Shown: in pieces, positions 31,717-40,675 of the stretch
Numbering within the stretch: the first letter of the stretch is position 1
How the letters are laid out: each line of letters starts with the position of its first letter
DNA from: Alphaproteobacteria bacterium
GTDB taxonomy: Bacteria; Pseudomonadota; Alphaproteobacteria; UBA8366; Aestuariispiraceae
Direction of reading: 5' to 3'
DNA length: 64,000 nucleotides
Assembly (NCBI GenBank): GCA_033344895.1
Contig: JAWPMN010000001.1
Location: forward strand, 744,001-808,000
Notes under the pieces: generated by a model
The model's database searches: none
The model's input: the letters and a program-made list of their open reading frames with translations, nothing else
What the model was told of the DNA's origin: nothing
Translations under genes and position numbers: made by a program

Positions 31717-32409
31717 TCAACTTCCGTGACGCGCCCGCAGCGCGTCCTGGGCCGCGGAATCGTATCCATTCTCGGCCGGAAGGTCTTCATCCGTGAGGAA
31801 ACGATTCAGCGCGGCCTCGGTTTTCGGGCCGAGTTCACCGTCGGCGGGGCCGCAGCCATATCCCAGATTGTTCAGCCGGCTTTGCAGCCCCTCGATTGTC
31901 CCTACGGGCTGCAGTCGGCCGATCTGCAACGTCCAGCGCCGAGTCACGGACTCATCCGCCGGATCGGTACGGACCGTCAGGACGGCCTGTCGGGCGCCGG
32001 GCGACACGTAATGCTCCAGCTTACCGTCACCATCGGTCGTTCCTTCATAGCGGCGTCTGCCCACTTCCAGCGTATAGGGCCGGTTCGGTTGCGGTGCCCC
32101 GTCGACATCCAGCACCTGAAAGCGGATCACAGCGGGCACGCCCTTGCGCTTGAAACTGTGAATCAGGTCGGTCTGTCGGGATTCCTCCTTGGGGCGCAGA
32201 TCCGGTACCGTCACCCGGTCCCCCGGCATAAGAACGGTGCGCGACGGGCGCACGGATTTCAGCGCGGCATTATCTGGATGATCCCACAATGTCTGCCAGA
32301 AATGGCCGGTCTGTTCGGCGATCGAATCGATACTGTCGCCTGGTTCCACGGTCCAGTCGCCTTGCCCGGCCGTTTCGATTTCAGCGAAATCCGATCGATC
32401 ATCAGACAT
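31717..32409 (-). CDS. LysM and peptidoglycan-binding domain protein
   Basis: This is a 230-residue protein without a signal peptide. Residues about 18-68 form a LysM-type domain (WTVEPGDSIDSIAEQTGHFWQ, then LMPGDRVTVPD). Residues 75-165 form an immunoglobulin-like beta domain. Residues about 170-228 are a PG_binding_1 domain (IEGLQSRLNNLGYGC, GPADGELGPKTEAALNRFL). I know this LysM, beta, PG-binding arrangement from loci of type VI-like secretion and polymorphic toxins, where it lies beside effector genes. The absent signal peptide is consistent with export by such a machine. It heads the three-gene leftward cassette. No VgrG, PAAR or sheath gene is in the window. Confidence 0.75.
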   Translation of the reverse strand: MSDDRSDFAEIETAGQGDWTVEPGDSIDSIAEQTGHFWQTLWDHPDNAALKSVRPSRTVLMPGDRVTVPDLRPKEESRQTDLIHSFKRKGVPAVIRFQVLDVDGAPQPNRPYTLEVGRRRYEGTTDGDGKLEHYVSPGARQAVLTVRTDPADESVTRRWTLQIGRLQPVGTIEGLQSRLNNLGYGCGPADGELGPKTEAALNRFLTDEDLPAENGYDSAAQDALRARHGS

Positions 32410-32556
32410 TCCAGCGTTCCCATCGGTTCATTGAAGGCGATGGGAAAGATGATTCACGGATTCGCGCTAATCGGGAAGAGCGCCAGTTCGGTGAGGATAT
32501 TCAGCACAATCCCGTCACCCAAACGCAACGTCGGACACTGACGCCGTTCAGGGCGG

Positions 32557-33345
32557 TCAGCCGAAGGAATAGGCATCCATGGCCAGCACTGAATAGCAGA
32601 TGCTTTCATGCAGACGGTGACTGTCTTCCAGGCCCCCGGCCCCCATCGCGACGAAGAATGGCATGAAATGTTCATCCGTCGGATGATTGCGGCGACCATT
32701 CGGGTGGGTAGCGAAGTCGCATAGCGCCTCGTCTTCGCCATTGGAAACGCGTTCCGCGACCCACTCCTGAAAATCCGTCACCCAGGTCGGGGTCTGCGTC
32801 TCACCAGCCTGCGCCAGGCGCTGCCATTCACGAAGATTGTGCGTCACATTGCCTGAACACAGGATCAGCACCCCGTCGTCCCGCAAGGGCGCCAGAGCCC
32901 GCCCGACCGCCAGATGGTGGCGGGTATCGGCATCGGCGCGCAGCGACAACTGCACGACCGGGATATCCGCCTCCGGAAAGACAAGGCTCAGCGGCGTCCA
33001 GACCCCATGATCGAGTTCTCGATCCGGGTTGGCCTGCACGGGAATCCCCGCCCCTTCCAGAAGGACTGCGGCCCGATGCGCCAGTTCGATATCGCCGGGC
33101 GGCGCATAGGTCATGTCGTAGAGCGCCGGCGGGAAACCGTAGAAATCGTACAGCGCCGCCTGACGCGTGCGGACGGTCACGGCATGCTGCTTGGTCTCCC
33201 AATGGGCGGATATCGCAAGGATTGCACGGGGCCGCCGGGGCAGTTGCCCGGCCAGCCCCGAGAGAAAGTCCCGCGCCTCGAGACGTTCCAGGGGAAGGGT
33301 TGGAGGGCCGTGAGATACAAAGATGGCAGGAAGAGATTCTGACAT
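32557..33345 (-). CDS. DODA-type extradiol dioxygenase (YgiD/LigB family)
   Basis: This is a 262-residue enzyme of the class III extradiol dioxygenase family. Metal ligands appear in FVSHGPP (His near 12), SAHWE (about 48) and LDHGVWTPL (about 110-112), with a later His in GNVTHNLRE. The closing segment HLHE-like RLHESICYSVLAMDAYSFG is typical. YgiD opens the ring of L-DOPA; the true substrate here is unknown. The ATG at 33343-33345 is preferred to a GTG at 33369. It is a single gene facing away from a hairpin-containing spacer. Confidence 0.85.
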   Translation of the reverse strand: MSESLPAIFVSHGPPTLPLERLEARDFLSGLAGQLPRRPRAILAISAHWETKQHAVTVRTRQAALYDFYGFPPALYDMTYAPPGDIELAHRAAVLLEGAGIPVQANPDRELDHGVWTPLSLVFPEADIPVVQLSLRADADTRHHLAVGRALAPLRDDGVLILCSGNVTHNLREWQRLAQAGETQTPTWVTDFQEWVAERVSNGEDEALCDFATHPNGRRNHPTDEHFMPFFVAMGAGGLEDSHRLHESICYSVLAMDAYSFG

Positions 33346-33784
33346 GGTCCGGTCCGGCTGTTGGTACACGGATCATATCGTGAGGGACACACCGGATAGT
33401 AGCGCGCAGATGGAAACAGTCCGTCGCATTTTCGGAGAAAGTCCGGCGGCCAAGTTAAAGATCACGAAGCCGAAAATTAAGGCGCCCCGTCTCGGGGGAG
33501 GGGGAGACGGGGCGCAGCCTTGCAAACAAGGCGCCGGACAGCCGGGAATTCTCCCTTCGTCCGGTGGAAGCCGCTGCCTGGTATTGGGGGAGGAGGGCGG
33601 CAGCGCTTCCTCTTGACCACCGATATGGGGATAAACGTCGGCTTTGTAGAGTGAACAAAATGCAATCCCGTCATGCTTTCGACGCATGGCTGCAACCTTG
33701 ACCCCGGTTGTACCGGTGACCTTGCCAATCGGGCGGCGGCTCCATAGCTTCATCGAGACTTCATTAAAAAGAATTGGTGCCCCG
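33346..33784. other. Spacer between dioxygenase and Xaa-Pro aminopeptidase
   Basis: This is a 439-bp region without a convincing gene. It carries a very stable hairpin (33482-33515). The remaining sequence is unremarkable, with promoter sites for the two divergent genes presumed. Confidence 0.5.
33482..33515 (-). terminator. Strong 12-bp hairpin; possible minus-strand sRNA terminator
   Basis: GCGCCCCGTCTC (33482-33493) pairs perfectly with GAGACGGGGCGC (33504-33515) around a 10-base loop. On the minus strand the stem is followed by CTTAATTTT, terminator-like. No minus-strand protein gene lies upstream within the spacer, so a small RNA transcribed from about 33,690 leftward is possible. Confidence 0.45.
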
Positions 33785-35806
33785 ATGACCGCCTCCTCCG
33801 CCCTGACCGAGTTGCAGGAAATTCTGAAAGAATCCGACATCGTGCGCGATCCCGCAGAGATCGAAGCCCTGCTGCGCGGCGTAGCAGCCGCGCCCGCGGA
33901 CACCCGCGCGAGTTGGCCGGACCTGATGGCGCCAGACGCCGATGCCTCGACACGGGCACGCATGGTCGCTGCCGGGCATCGCTACATCGAGGCCCTGGGC
34001 AGCCCGTTTGCCGATGGCCCTGCCCCTGCGGAGCGACTGCAGGCCCTGCGCGCCGAGATGCGGCGCCTCGGTCTCCACGGGCTGGTCATCCCGCGCACCG
34101 ACGAATATCAGGGCGAATACATCGCCCAGCGCGCGGAGCGGGTGCAATGGCTGACGGGATTTGCCGGGTCTGCCGGAACGGTCGTTGTCGGGCTGGAGAA
34201 GGCCGCGATCTTCGTTGACGGCCGCTATACCTTGCAGGTGCGCGATCAGGTCGATACGACCCTGTTCGAGCCGCGCCATCTGATCGAGGAACCGGCGACG
34301 GACTGGATTGCCGAAACCTTCAGCAGCGGTGACAGGATCGGCTTCGATCCCTGGCTTCACACCCAGCATGGCGCCGGACATCTGAACATAGCTGCACGAC
34401 GGGCCGGCGCGGAGCTTATACGGGTCGAACCCAACCCGGTGGACACGGTCTGGAAGGATCAGCCATCGTCACCGATCTCCCCCGTGGTGCCGCACGATGT
34501 GGCCTTCGCCGGGGAAAGTGCGGAGGCCAAGCGCCGCCGCCTCGGTGAGGCACTTGGCGGCACGGGCGTGGATGCTGCCGTCATCACGGCAACGGATTCG
34601 ATTGCCTGGCTGTTGAACATGCGCGGCGGCGACGTCCCGAACTGTCCGTTGCCGCTCAGCTTCGCCCTGCTGCACAGCGACGGCGCGGTCGACTGGTTCA
34701 TCGACGAGCGCAAGCTGACGCCTGCCGCAAAGGCCGCACTGGGCAATGAAATCGCGGTGCGGCCGGAAAGCGAGTTTCCCGATGCGCTGGCAGAGCTGGG
34801 CCGCCAGGGGCGCAGCGTCCAGGCGGATCCGGCAACCGCGCCCTGCCTGGTCTTCGACCGACTGACGCAGTATGGCGCGCGTACGGTGGAGGCGGCCGAC
34901 CCCTGCCTGATGCCCAAGGCCTGCAAGAACGCGGTTGAGATCGACGGCACCCGGAGAGCCCACCGCCGCGATGGGGCCGCCCTGTCCCGGTTCCTGCACT
35001 GGATCGAAAGCGACGCCGCGAAGGGCGGCCAGACCGAGCTGAGCGCCATCGCGCGCCTGCGTGAATTCAGGGCCGCCGGTGAGCACTTCCGGGGTCTCAG
35101 CTTTGACACGATCGCCGGGGCCGGGCCAAACGGCGCCGTCATTCACTATCGCGCGGCCGAGCGCACCAACCGCCCCATCGAAACCGGGCAGTTGCTGCTG
35201 GTCGACAGTGGCGGTCAATATCTGGACGGCACGACGGACGTAACCCGAACCGTTGCCATCGGCACGCCGACCGATGAGATGAAAGCGCGCTTCACACTGG
35301 TGCTGAAGGGCCATATCGCCATTGCCACCGCGCGATTCCCGGTCGGCATCAGCGGCAGTCAGCTGGACCCTCTGGCCAGGATGCCGCTCTGGCGCGCCGG
35401 GCTGGATTTCGACCACGGCACCGGCCACGGGGTCGGCAGCTATCTCAATGTTCATGAGGGGCCGCAGCGGATCGCCAAGGCGCACAATGCTGTCGCCTTG
35501 AAACCGGGCATGATCCTGTCCAACGAACCCGGCTACTACAAGGCCGGCGAGTACGGTATTCGCATCGAGAATCTGGTCGTGGTCCGGGAAGTCGCGGAAC
35601 CGCCGGAAGGGGCCGAACGCAAGCTGCTGGAGTTCGAAACGATCACTCTGGCCCCGATCGACCGCAATCTGGTGGAGACAGCCCTGCTGACAGAGGCGGA
35701 ACGCGCCTGGCTCAACCTGTACCACGATCGCGTTCGCACCGAACTTGCCCCGCAGCTGGACGGGGAGGCGCTGGAATGGCTGGAACAGGCAACGGCGCCT
35801 GTCTGA
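33785..35806 (+). CDS. Xaa-Pro aminopeptidase (M24B)
   Basis: This is a 673-residue aminopeptidase P-like metalloenzyme that removes N-terminal residues ahead of proline. Two creatinase-like N-terminal domains (about 80-215 and 235-385) precede the pita-bread domain (about 395-610). Ligands are visible: the Asp pair in LLVDSGGQYLDGTTDVTRT, His in GTGHGVGSYLNVHEGPQ, Glu in SNEPGYY and Glu in LEFETITLAP. A C-terminal extension (610-673) is that of eukaryote-like aminopeptidase P1. A further N-terminal segment of about 75 residues is unusual. The start is the ATG at 33785. Confidence 0.9.
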   Translation: MTASSALTELQEILKESDIVRDPAEIEALLRGVAAAPADTRASWPDLMAPDADASTRARMVAAGHRYIEALGSPFADGPAPAERLQALRAEMRRLGLHGLVIPRTDEYQGEYIAQRAERVQWLTGFAGSAGTVVVGLEKAAIFVDGRYTLQVRDQVDTTLFEPRHLIEEPATDWIAETFSSGDRIGFDPWLHTQHGAGHLNIAARRAGAELIRVEPNPVDTVWKDQPSSPISPVVPHDVAFAGESAEAKRRRLGEALGGTGVDAAVITATDSIAWLLNMRGGDVPNCPLPLSFALLHSDGAVDWFIDERKLTPAAKAALGNEIAVRPESEFPDALAELGRQGRSVQADPATAPCLVFDRLTQYGARTVEAADPCLMPKACKNAVEIDGTRRAHRRDGAALSRFLHWIESDAAKGGQTELSAIARLREFRAAGEHFRGLSFDTIAGAGPNGAVIHYRAAERTNRPIETGQLLLVDSGGQYLDGTTDVTRTVAIGTPTDEMKARFTLVLKGHIAIATARFPVGISGSQLDPLARMPLWRAGLDFDHGTGHGVGSYLNVHEGPQRIAKAHNAVALKPGMILSNEPGYYKAGEYGIRIENLVVVREVAEPPEGAERKLLEFETITLAPIDRNLVETALLTEAERAWLNLYHDRVRTELAPQLDGEALEWLEQATAPV

Positions 35807-35815
35807 GGCGCCGTT
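35791..35815. terminator. Convergent hairpin between pepP-like and GMC genes
   Basis: AACGGCGCC (35791-35799) and GGCGCCGTT (35807-35815) form a 9-bp perfect stem spanning the aminopeptidase stop and ending just before the GMC stop. There is no strong T-run. Confidence 0.45.
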
Positions 35816-35819
35816 CGTC

Positions 35820-37481
35820 CTAACGCTGGGCCGTCTCCCAGTTCGGATGTTGCCAGATCGGCGGGTCCTCGCGGGGCAGCGGTGGCTTGCCGAGAATGGC
35901 ATCGCTGAGCTTCTCGGCCATCATGAGTGTCGGGCAATTGGTGTTGCCGTTCACCACGATGGGCATCAGCGAGGCATCGACGACGCGTAGACCTGATACG
36001 CCATAGACCTGCCCCGTTGGATCGCAGACCGCCATCGGATCGGTCTCCGCCCCCATCTTCGCGGTGCAGGACAGATGCCATTGCGTGTCCACGGCCTGCG
36101 CCAGTTTGGCATCCAGCGCTTCGTCATCCTGCGCGTCGGCGCCGGGAAAGATCTCGTCCCGACGAATGCCGTCAAAGGCAGGCTGTTCCAGCAGATCGCG
36201 GGTCAGACGCACCCCCCGACGCAGGATGTCGCGGTCGCGCGGATCCTGAAGGTAGTTCACCAATATGCGGGGCGGATCCGCCGGGTCGGCGCTGCGCAAG
36301 GTGATCTGACCCCGTGAGTGAGCCCGCATCAGACCGATATGGATCTGGAATGCATGTTCCGGAATCGGGTCCACGCCGCCAAGCTGGACCGCAATCGGCA
36401 TGATCGTCAGTTGGATATCCGGATAATCCACCCCGGCGGCGGATCGGATGTAGGCGACCGCATCAAACAGATTGGTTGCGCCGATCCCCTTGCGGCCGAG
36501 CAGCCATTGCAGACCGACCAGCGCCTTGCCCGGCCAACGGGTCTGGTTGAGGATCGACAGCGGCCGATCACATCGAACCTTCACCACGAAATCGGGGTGT
36601 TCGTTCAGATTGGCGCCGACACCGGCCCGGTCCGCCACGACCGCGATCCCGAGATCCTTCAGCGCCGATGCCTTTCCGATACCGGAATGCATCAGGAGAT
36701 GCGGCGTGCCGACCGCGCCGGAGGACAGGATGACTTCCCGTGCCGTGGAAACCTTGTGAATCACCCCCGCCGCGTCGGCATATTCCACACCGGTGGCGCG
36801 ACGGCCGTCGAACAGGACACGACGCGCCAGGACACCGGTTTCGATCTTCAGGTTGGCGCGCGATCTTGCAGGGTTCAGGAAAGCCCGCGCCGAACTCCAG
36901 CGCTCGCCGTCCTTGACCGTGCTGTCCAGGAGACCGAACCCTTCCTGCAGATAGCCGCTGACATCGTCGGAGACCGGATAACCGGCCTGTTCCCCTGCCT
37001 TCAGGAAGGCCGCGACGATCGGGTTGGTGACTGTCGGGCGGTGCACATGCAGCGGTCCGTCGCCGCCACGGTAATCGTCCGCGCCGCCCTCGTAGGATTC
37101 CAGACGTTTGAAATAGGGCAGCACATCGGCATAGCCCCAACCGTCGCAGCCCATCTGCCGCCAGGTGTCGTAGTCCCGGGGATGGCCACGCACGCAGACC
37201 ATGCCATTTATGGAGGATGATCCGCCCAGGACGCGGCCGCGGTCATGCTTCAACGACCGGCCGCCCAGCCCCGGTTCGGCCTCACCCTGGTAGGCCCAGT
37301 TGTGGCGCTTCTGCGTCAGTGCGACCCCCATGGCCGACGGCATGCGCAGGGTCCAGTGCCGATCCGGCGGGCCGGCCTCCAGCAACAGGACCTTGTGCTT
37401 CCCATCCGCCGTCAGCCGGTTGGCCAGGACGCAACCGGCCGAGCCGGCACCGACGATGATGTAATCCGGTTCGAACCCCAT
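35820..37481 (-). CDS. GMC-family oxidoreductase (choline dehydrogenase-like)
   Basis: This is a 553-residue flavoenzyme of the glucose-methanol-choline family. FAD binding starts at DYIIVGAGSAGCVLANRL. GMC signature 1 (GRVLGGSSSINGMVCVRG, about 80-98) and signature 2 (SSGAVGTPHLLMHSGIG) are present. The active-site His is in WHLSCTAKMG (about 472) and the second residue, Asn, in GNTNCPTLMMAEK (about 515). Choline dehydrogenase is the closest common match by these motifs, oxidising choline to betaine aldehyde, but other alcohols are possible. It lies 6 bp downstream of a Rieske oxygenase gene, and both diverge from an AraC regulator. Confidence 0.85.
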   Translation of the reverse strand: MGFEPDYIIVGAGSAGCVLANRLTADGKHKVLLLEAGPPDRHWTLRMPSAMGVALTQKRHNWAYQGEAEPGLGGRSLKHDRGRVLGGSSSINGMVCVRGHPRDYDTWRQMGCDGWGYADVLPYFKRLESYEGGADDYRGGDGPLHVHRPTVTNPIVAAFLKAGEQAGYPVSDDVSGYLQEGFGLLDSTVKDGERWSSARAFLNPARSRANLKIETGVLARRVLFDGRRATGVEYADAAGVIHKVSTAREVILSSGAVGTPHLLMHSGIGKASALKDLGIAVVADRAGVGANLNEHPDFVVKVRCDRPLSILNQTRWPGKALVGLQWLLGRKGIGATNLFDAVAYIRSAAGVDYPDIQLTIMPIAVQLGGVDPIPEHAFQIHIGLMRAHSRGQITLRSADPADPPRILVNYLQDPRDRDILRRGVRLTRDLLEQPAFDGIRRDEIFPGADAQDDEALDAKLAQAVDTQWHLSCTAKMGAETDPMAVCDPTGQVYGVSGLRVVDASLMPIVVNGNTNCPTLMMAEKLSDAILGKPPLPREDPPIWQHPNWETAQR

Positions 37482-37487
37482 TCCGGC

Positions 37488-38657
37488 TTACTCTGCCGCC
37501 GCGCGTTTCGGAGCGGGGGCCTTGCCGGTCAGGGCATCGTGGATCAACACATGGAAGTGATGCAGCAGATGCTCGCTGTTCGGCCCCCGTTCGGCATCGA
37601 TCATGTAACGGCCCTGGTCGAAGCCGAAGGACCGCAGACCGCGCTGCACATAGAGGTTCAGATCGATATCCTCCGGCCCCAGCTGGGTATTGAACCAGTC
37701 GATGGCGGCCTTGCTGAGATCCCCCGGTTCCCGCGATTTCGGCGCGTAATGGCCGAAGCGCAGCAGAGTCTTCTCCGGTCCGATCGGGATGGAATTGAAG
37801 GTTCCGACCACATCGGCATAGGGGAAGGCATAGATCGTCGTCATCGGCCAGAGCTGGATGTTGTAGAACCAGTCGGTCTGATAGTGCTGACCGGCGACTG
37901 GATGGCCGAAGGCGGTTTCAACCTTCCTGGGCGGCCCCTTGAAATCCCACCACTTGCCGTTGGCGGTCAGGGTATAGCCGTCGAAGTCGATCAACGACGC
38001 CAGTTCGCGGTGTACCGGGCCCGACAGTTTGAAATGATAGCCTTCGATGGCGTTGTCGGTGATCACCTTCCAATTGGCGTCGACGACGTATTCGACTTCT
38101 TCCACGAAGCGCAGATTGTCGATATCCGGCAGGAAGGGCCGCATTGCCTCCAGCGCCCCATCAAACTCCTCCGCGACCGGGGTGGCATGCGCATCCATGT
38201 TCACATACCAGAAGCCGCCGTAATTCTCGCAGCGAACGGGCTTCAGGCCGTATTGCGTGGGATCGAAGCCCTCCAGCGTTTCGCTGCGCGGGGCGGCGCG
38301 GAGGGAGCCGTCCAGCTTGTAGGCCCAGGCATGATACGGGCAGACGATCATGCGGCGGATCTGGCCGCGGCGCTCCTGGATCAGCTGCGTGCCGCGATGC
38401 TGACAGACGTTGTAGAAAGCCTTCACGGACCCGTCGTCGCTGCGAATGATCAGAATGCTCTGATCCAGCATGTCGAACTTCACGAAATCGCCCACATTCT
38501 CGATCTCGCTGTCATGGCAGGCGCAATGCCAGGACGGATAGAAGATGGTCTCGGCCTCGCGCTCGAAGATGTCGCGGTCGAAATAGTAGCGCGACGGCAA
38601 TGTCAGCGCGGTCTCCGGGCGGTCCCAATGCCATTCGGTCACTTTTTCCGGTCCCAT
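37488..38657 (-). CDS. Rieske non-heme iron oxygenase, alpha subunit (GbcA-like)
   Basis: This is a 389-residue ring-hydroxylating-type oxygenase. The Rieske cluster ligands are CQHRGTQ (about 88-90) and CPYHAW (about 108-111). The catalytic iron site is NWKVITDNAIEGYHFKLSGPVH (about 200-222). The sequence style and neighbours fit oxygenases for quaternary ammonium compounds such as glycine betaine (GbcA) or stachydrine. A ferredoxin-reductase partner (GbcB) is not next to it. The ATG at 38655-38657 has an AAGGAGAG ribosome-binding site. It is probably cotranscribed with the GMC gene and controlled by the divergent AraC-type gene. Confidence 0.85.
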   Translation of the reverse strand: MGPEKVTEWHWDRPETALTLPSRYYFDRDIFEREAETIFYPSWHCACHDSEIENVGDFVKFDMLDQSILIIRSDDGSVKAFYNVCQHRGTQLIQERRGQIRRMIVCPYHAWAYKLDGSLRAAPRSETLEGFDPTQYGLKPVRCENYGGFWYVNMDAHATPVAEEFDGALEAMRPFLPDIDNLRFVEEVEYVVDANWKVITDNAIEGYHFKLSGPVHRELASLIDFDGYTLTANGKWWDFKGPPRKVETAFGHPVAGQHYQTDWFYNIQLWPMTTIYAFPYADVVGTFNSIPIGPEKTLLRFGHYAPKSREPGDLSKAAIDWFNTQLGPEDIDLNLYVQRGLRSFGFDQGRYMIDAERGPNSEHLLHHFHVLIHDALTGKAPAPKRAAAE

Positions 38658-38770
38658 GGCGTCGTCTCTCCTTGCGTGGAAATGCGTGGCTGAGAGGAAG
38701 CTACTCCCGGACACAGGCTCTATTTTTCTCTGATCGACAAAATAGTGTCTTTTCATGGTAAATATGAAAA

Positions 38771-39748
38771 ATGACCCAACGCGCCGTGTTCATTGTCTAT
38801 CCCGGTTTCAGCCTGACCACGCTGGCAGTTCTGACCGATGCCTTCTTCGTCGCGAACTGGCAGTCCGGGCGGCCGATATACCGCTGGACCGTTGCCGTAC
38901 CGGAGCAGGCGCGTCCACGGGGATTCAGCAATGTTTCCGTTGAAGCCGTCCCCCTGGAAGGCCTGAACCCGAAACAGGCTGACATCGTTCTGGCGCTCAG
39001 CAGTTTCGACCCCTACGGACTTGCCGACGCCACGGGGGTCACGGCGTTCCTGCGTGCCGCCCACCGCTTCGGCGCGCGCATCGCCGGGGTGGAAACCGGC
39101 AGCGTTACCCTGGCCCGGGCCGGGTTGTTGAACGGTCGTGCAGCCGCCATCCACTGGGCCAATCGCGATGGCTTCATCGAAACCTTTCCGGAGGTCCCCG
39201 TCAGCGACAGACCGGTGGAGCGCGCCGGGCGCTGTCTGACCTGTGCCGGGGCCTCCTCCGCCGTCGATCTGGCCCTGAACCTGATAGAGGAGGATGCGGG
39301 CCCCAACCTGGCACGCATCGTTTCCGCCCATATGCTGCGCCCGTCCGCCCTGACCCAGACCGGCACCAATGCCGCCCCCGGACCGGGGGATGACCGGCTG
39401 GTCGCCGCCGCGTTGCGCCAGATGGAAGAGAATATCGACACCCCCCTGTCCCTGCGGGAGATCGCAGTCCGGGTCGCGTCGACGCAGAAGACCCTTGAGC
39501 GCCGCTTTCGCCGCGCCCTGGGCCGCACCCCTGGGGAGCATTACCTGACCCTACGCCTGAGCCGCGCCCAGAACCTGTTGCAGCAGACCAGCCTATCGGT
39601 CGGCGAAATCGCTGCCGATACCGGTTTCGAAAGCCTGCCCAGCTTTTCCCGCGCCTACCGCACCCGTTTCGGCGTGCCGCCCAGCAAGGACCGTGTGCAG
39701 ACGGAGACGGCGCCGGTGCCGCGCATGGTGCTTTCTCCCGCCCGCTAG
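38771..39748 (+). CDS. GlxA/GbdR-type AraC transcription regulator
   Basis: This is a 325-residue regulator. Residues 1-180 form a class I glutamine-amidotransferase-like sensor domain (VFIVYPGFSLTTLAVLTDAFFVANW) with no amidotransferase cysteine evident. Residues about 220-310 are the two-HTH AraC domain (LSLREIAVRVASTQKTLERRFRRALGRTP, and LSVGEIAADTGFESLPSFSRAYRTRFG). Regulators of this type (GbdR, CdhR) sense betaine, dimethylglycine or carnitine. It diverges from the Rieske/GMC genes with a 113-bp gap holding the shared control region. Confidence 0.88.
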   Translation: MTQRAVFIVYPGFSLTTLAVLTDAFFVANWQSGRPIYRWTVAVPEQARPRGFSNVSVEAVPLEGLNPKQADIVLALSSFDPYGLADATGVTAFLRAAHRFGARIAGVETGSVTLARAGLLNGRAAAIHWANRDGFIETFPEVPVSDRPVERAGRCLTCAGASSAVDLALNLIEEDAGPNLARIVSAHMLRPSALTQTGTNAAPGPGDDRLVAAALRQMEENIDTPLSLREIAVRVASTQKTLERRFRRALGRTPGEHYLTLRLSRAQNLLQQTSLSVGEIAADTGFESLPSFSRAYRTRFGVPPSKDRVQTETAPVPRMVLSPAR

Positions 39749-40458
39749 GCCAGTGTTTCGAACCGGTAGCGGCCCTGATGCAGGAAGCAAGCCTTGTCGA
39801 ACCGGGCGAGATCCACCGGGTTCGGCAGACGGATGTCCGACAGGTCCGGCAACACTTTCGTGGAGAGCTCGAAAGCGCGGTCGATCTGGGACAGGAAAAT
39901 CAGAAACATGCCTGCCTCCCTGGCGATCCCGTGCAGCGCCTCGATCTGATCCGCGAGCGGCTGCGTTTCCCGCGGCTGATCCATAAGCTGCAGATAGTCG
40001 ATCACGGCGAGCGTCCCCCGTGGCATCTTGGACAGGCTCGCAATGATGGGCTCCGCGCCGATGGGGTCCGAGGCATCAATCCGAAACCGCCCCCCTATGT
40101 CCCCGGCCGCGCCGCCGGCTGCGAGAAATCGCGCCTCGGCCTCGGGGCCAGTGTATTCGAAGGTGAAGAAAATGCCCTGCCCGCCCGATCGCAGATGCTC
40201 GACCAGGATTTCGAGCGCCAGAACGGTCTTGCCCTGCCCGGGCCGGGCCGCAAGCAGTATCAGGTCGCCGGGTACGAGCCGCGCCAGACAATCCGCGGCC
40301 GGACGGTTCTCTGACGCTTTTGCCGCCAGCAGGGACCAGCTTTCATAGCCTTCCTGTCGGGCAAGATCATCGAGGGCGGCGTGAAGTGGAATTGCGCGGT
40401 CACGGGCGATCCGCTTCGCCCGGCGCTTCAAACGAAAGATTGGTGCGGATAGTCGCAT
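39745..40458 (-). CDS. Solo DnaB-like RecA-fold helicase
   Basis: This is a 237-residue protein with a short N-terminal helical module (LKRRAKRIARDRAIPLHAALDDLARQEGYESWSLL, about 8-45) and then a DnaB C-terminal-type ATPase. It has Walker A ARPGQGKTVLALE (about 72-84), Walker B LAVIDYLQLM and an FLSQIDRAFE sensor segment. It is half the size of DnaB and has no DnaB N-terminal domain. Such mini-helicases are scattered in alphaproteobacterial chromosomes; the role is unknown to me. GGAGG precedes the ATG at 40456-40458. The 3' end overlaps the AraC-type gene by 4 bp, convergent. Confidence 0.8.
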   Translation of the reverse strand: MRLSAPIFRLKRRAKRIARDRAIPLHAALDDLARQEGYESWSLLAAKASENRPAADCLARLVPGDLILLAARPGQGKTVLALEILVEHLRSGGQGIFFTFEYTGPEAEARFLAAGGAAGDIGGRFRIDASDPIGAEPIIASLSKMPRGTLAVIDYLQLMDQPRETQPLADQIEALHGIAREAGMFLIFLSQIDRAFELSTKVLPDLSDIRLPNPVDLARFDKACFLHQGRYRFETLA

Positions 40459-40630
40459 GATGGAACCTCCAGTTCCGGTCCGTGACCGCACCCCCTCCTT
40501 ATGCGTCCGGCCGGAAATGGTCGGTTCGAAAGATCATGCACCCTGCAGGTCGACTGCTTCCCGGTCGGAGGGAGGAGGCGCGGGCCGCGCCTGCCGCAAG
40601 GGTAGCGCATCGGACGGCAGCTGCAAAAGA

Positions 40631-40654
40631 AAAGGCGGCCCGAAGACCGCCTTT
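40631..40654 (-). terminator. Rho-independent terminator of the ETF-QO gene
   Basis: AAAGGCGG (40631-40638) pairs with CCGCCTTT (40647-40654). On the minus strand it is followed by TCTTTTG, 22 bp past the stop codon. Confidence 0.8.
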
Positions 40655-40675
40655 CCAAGAGCGTTGTGGCAAACG

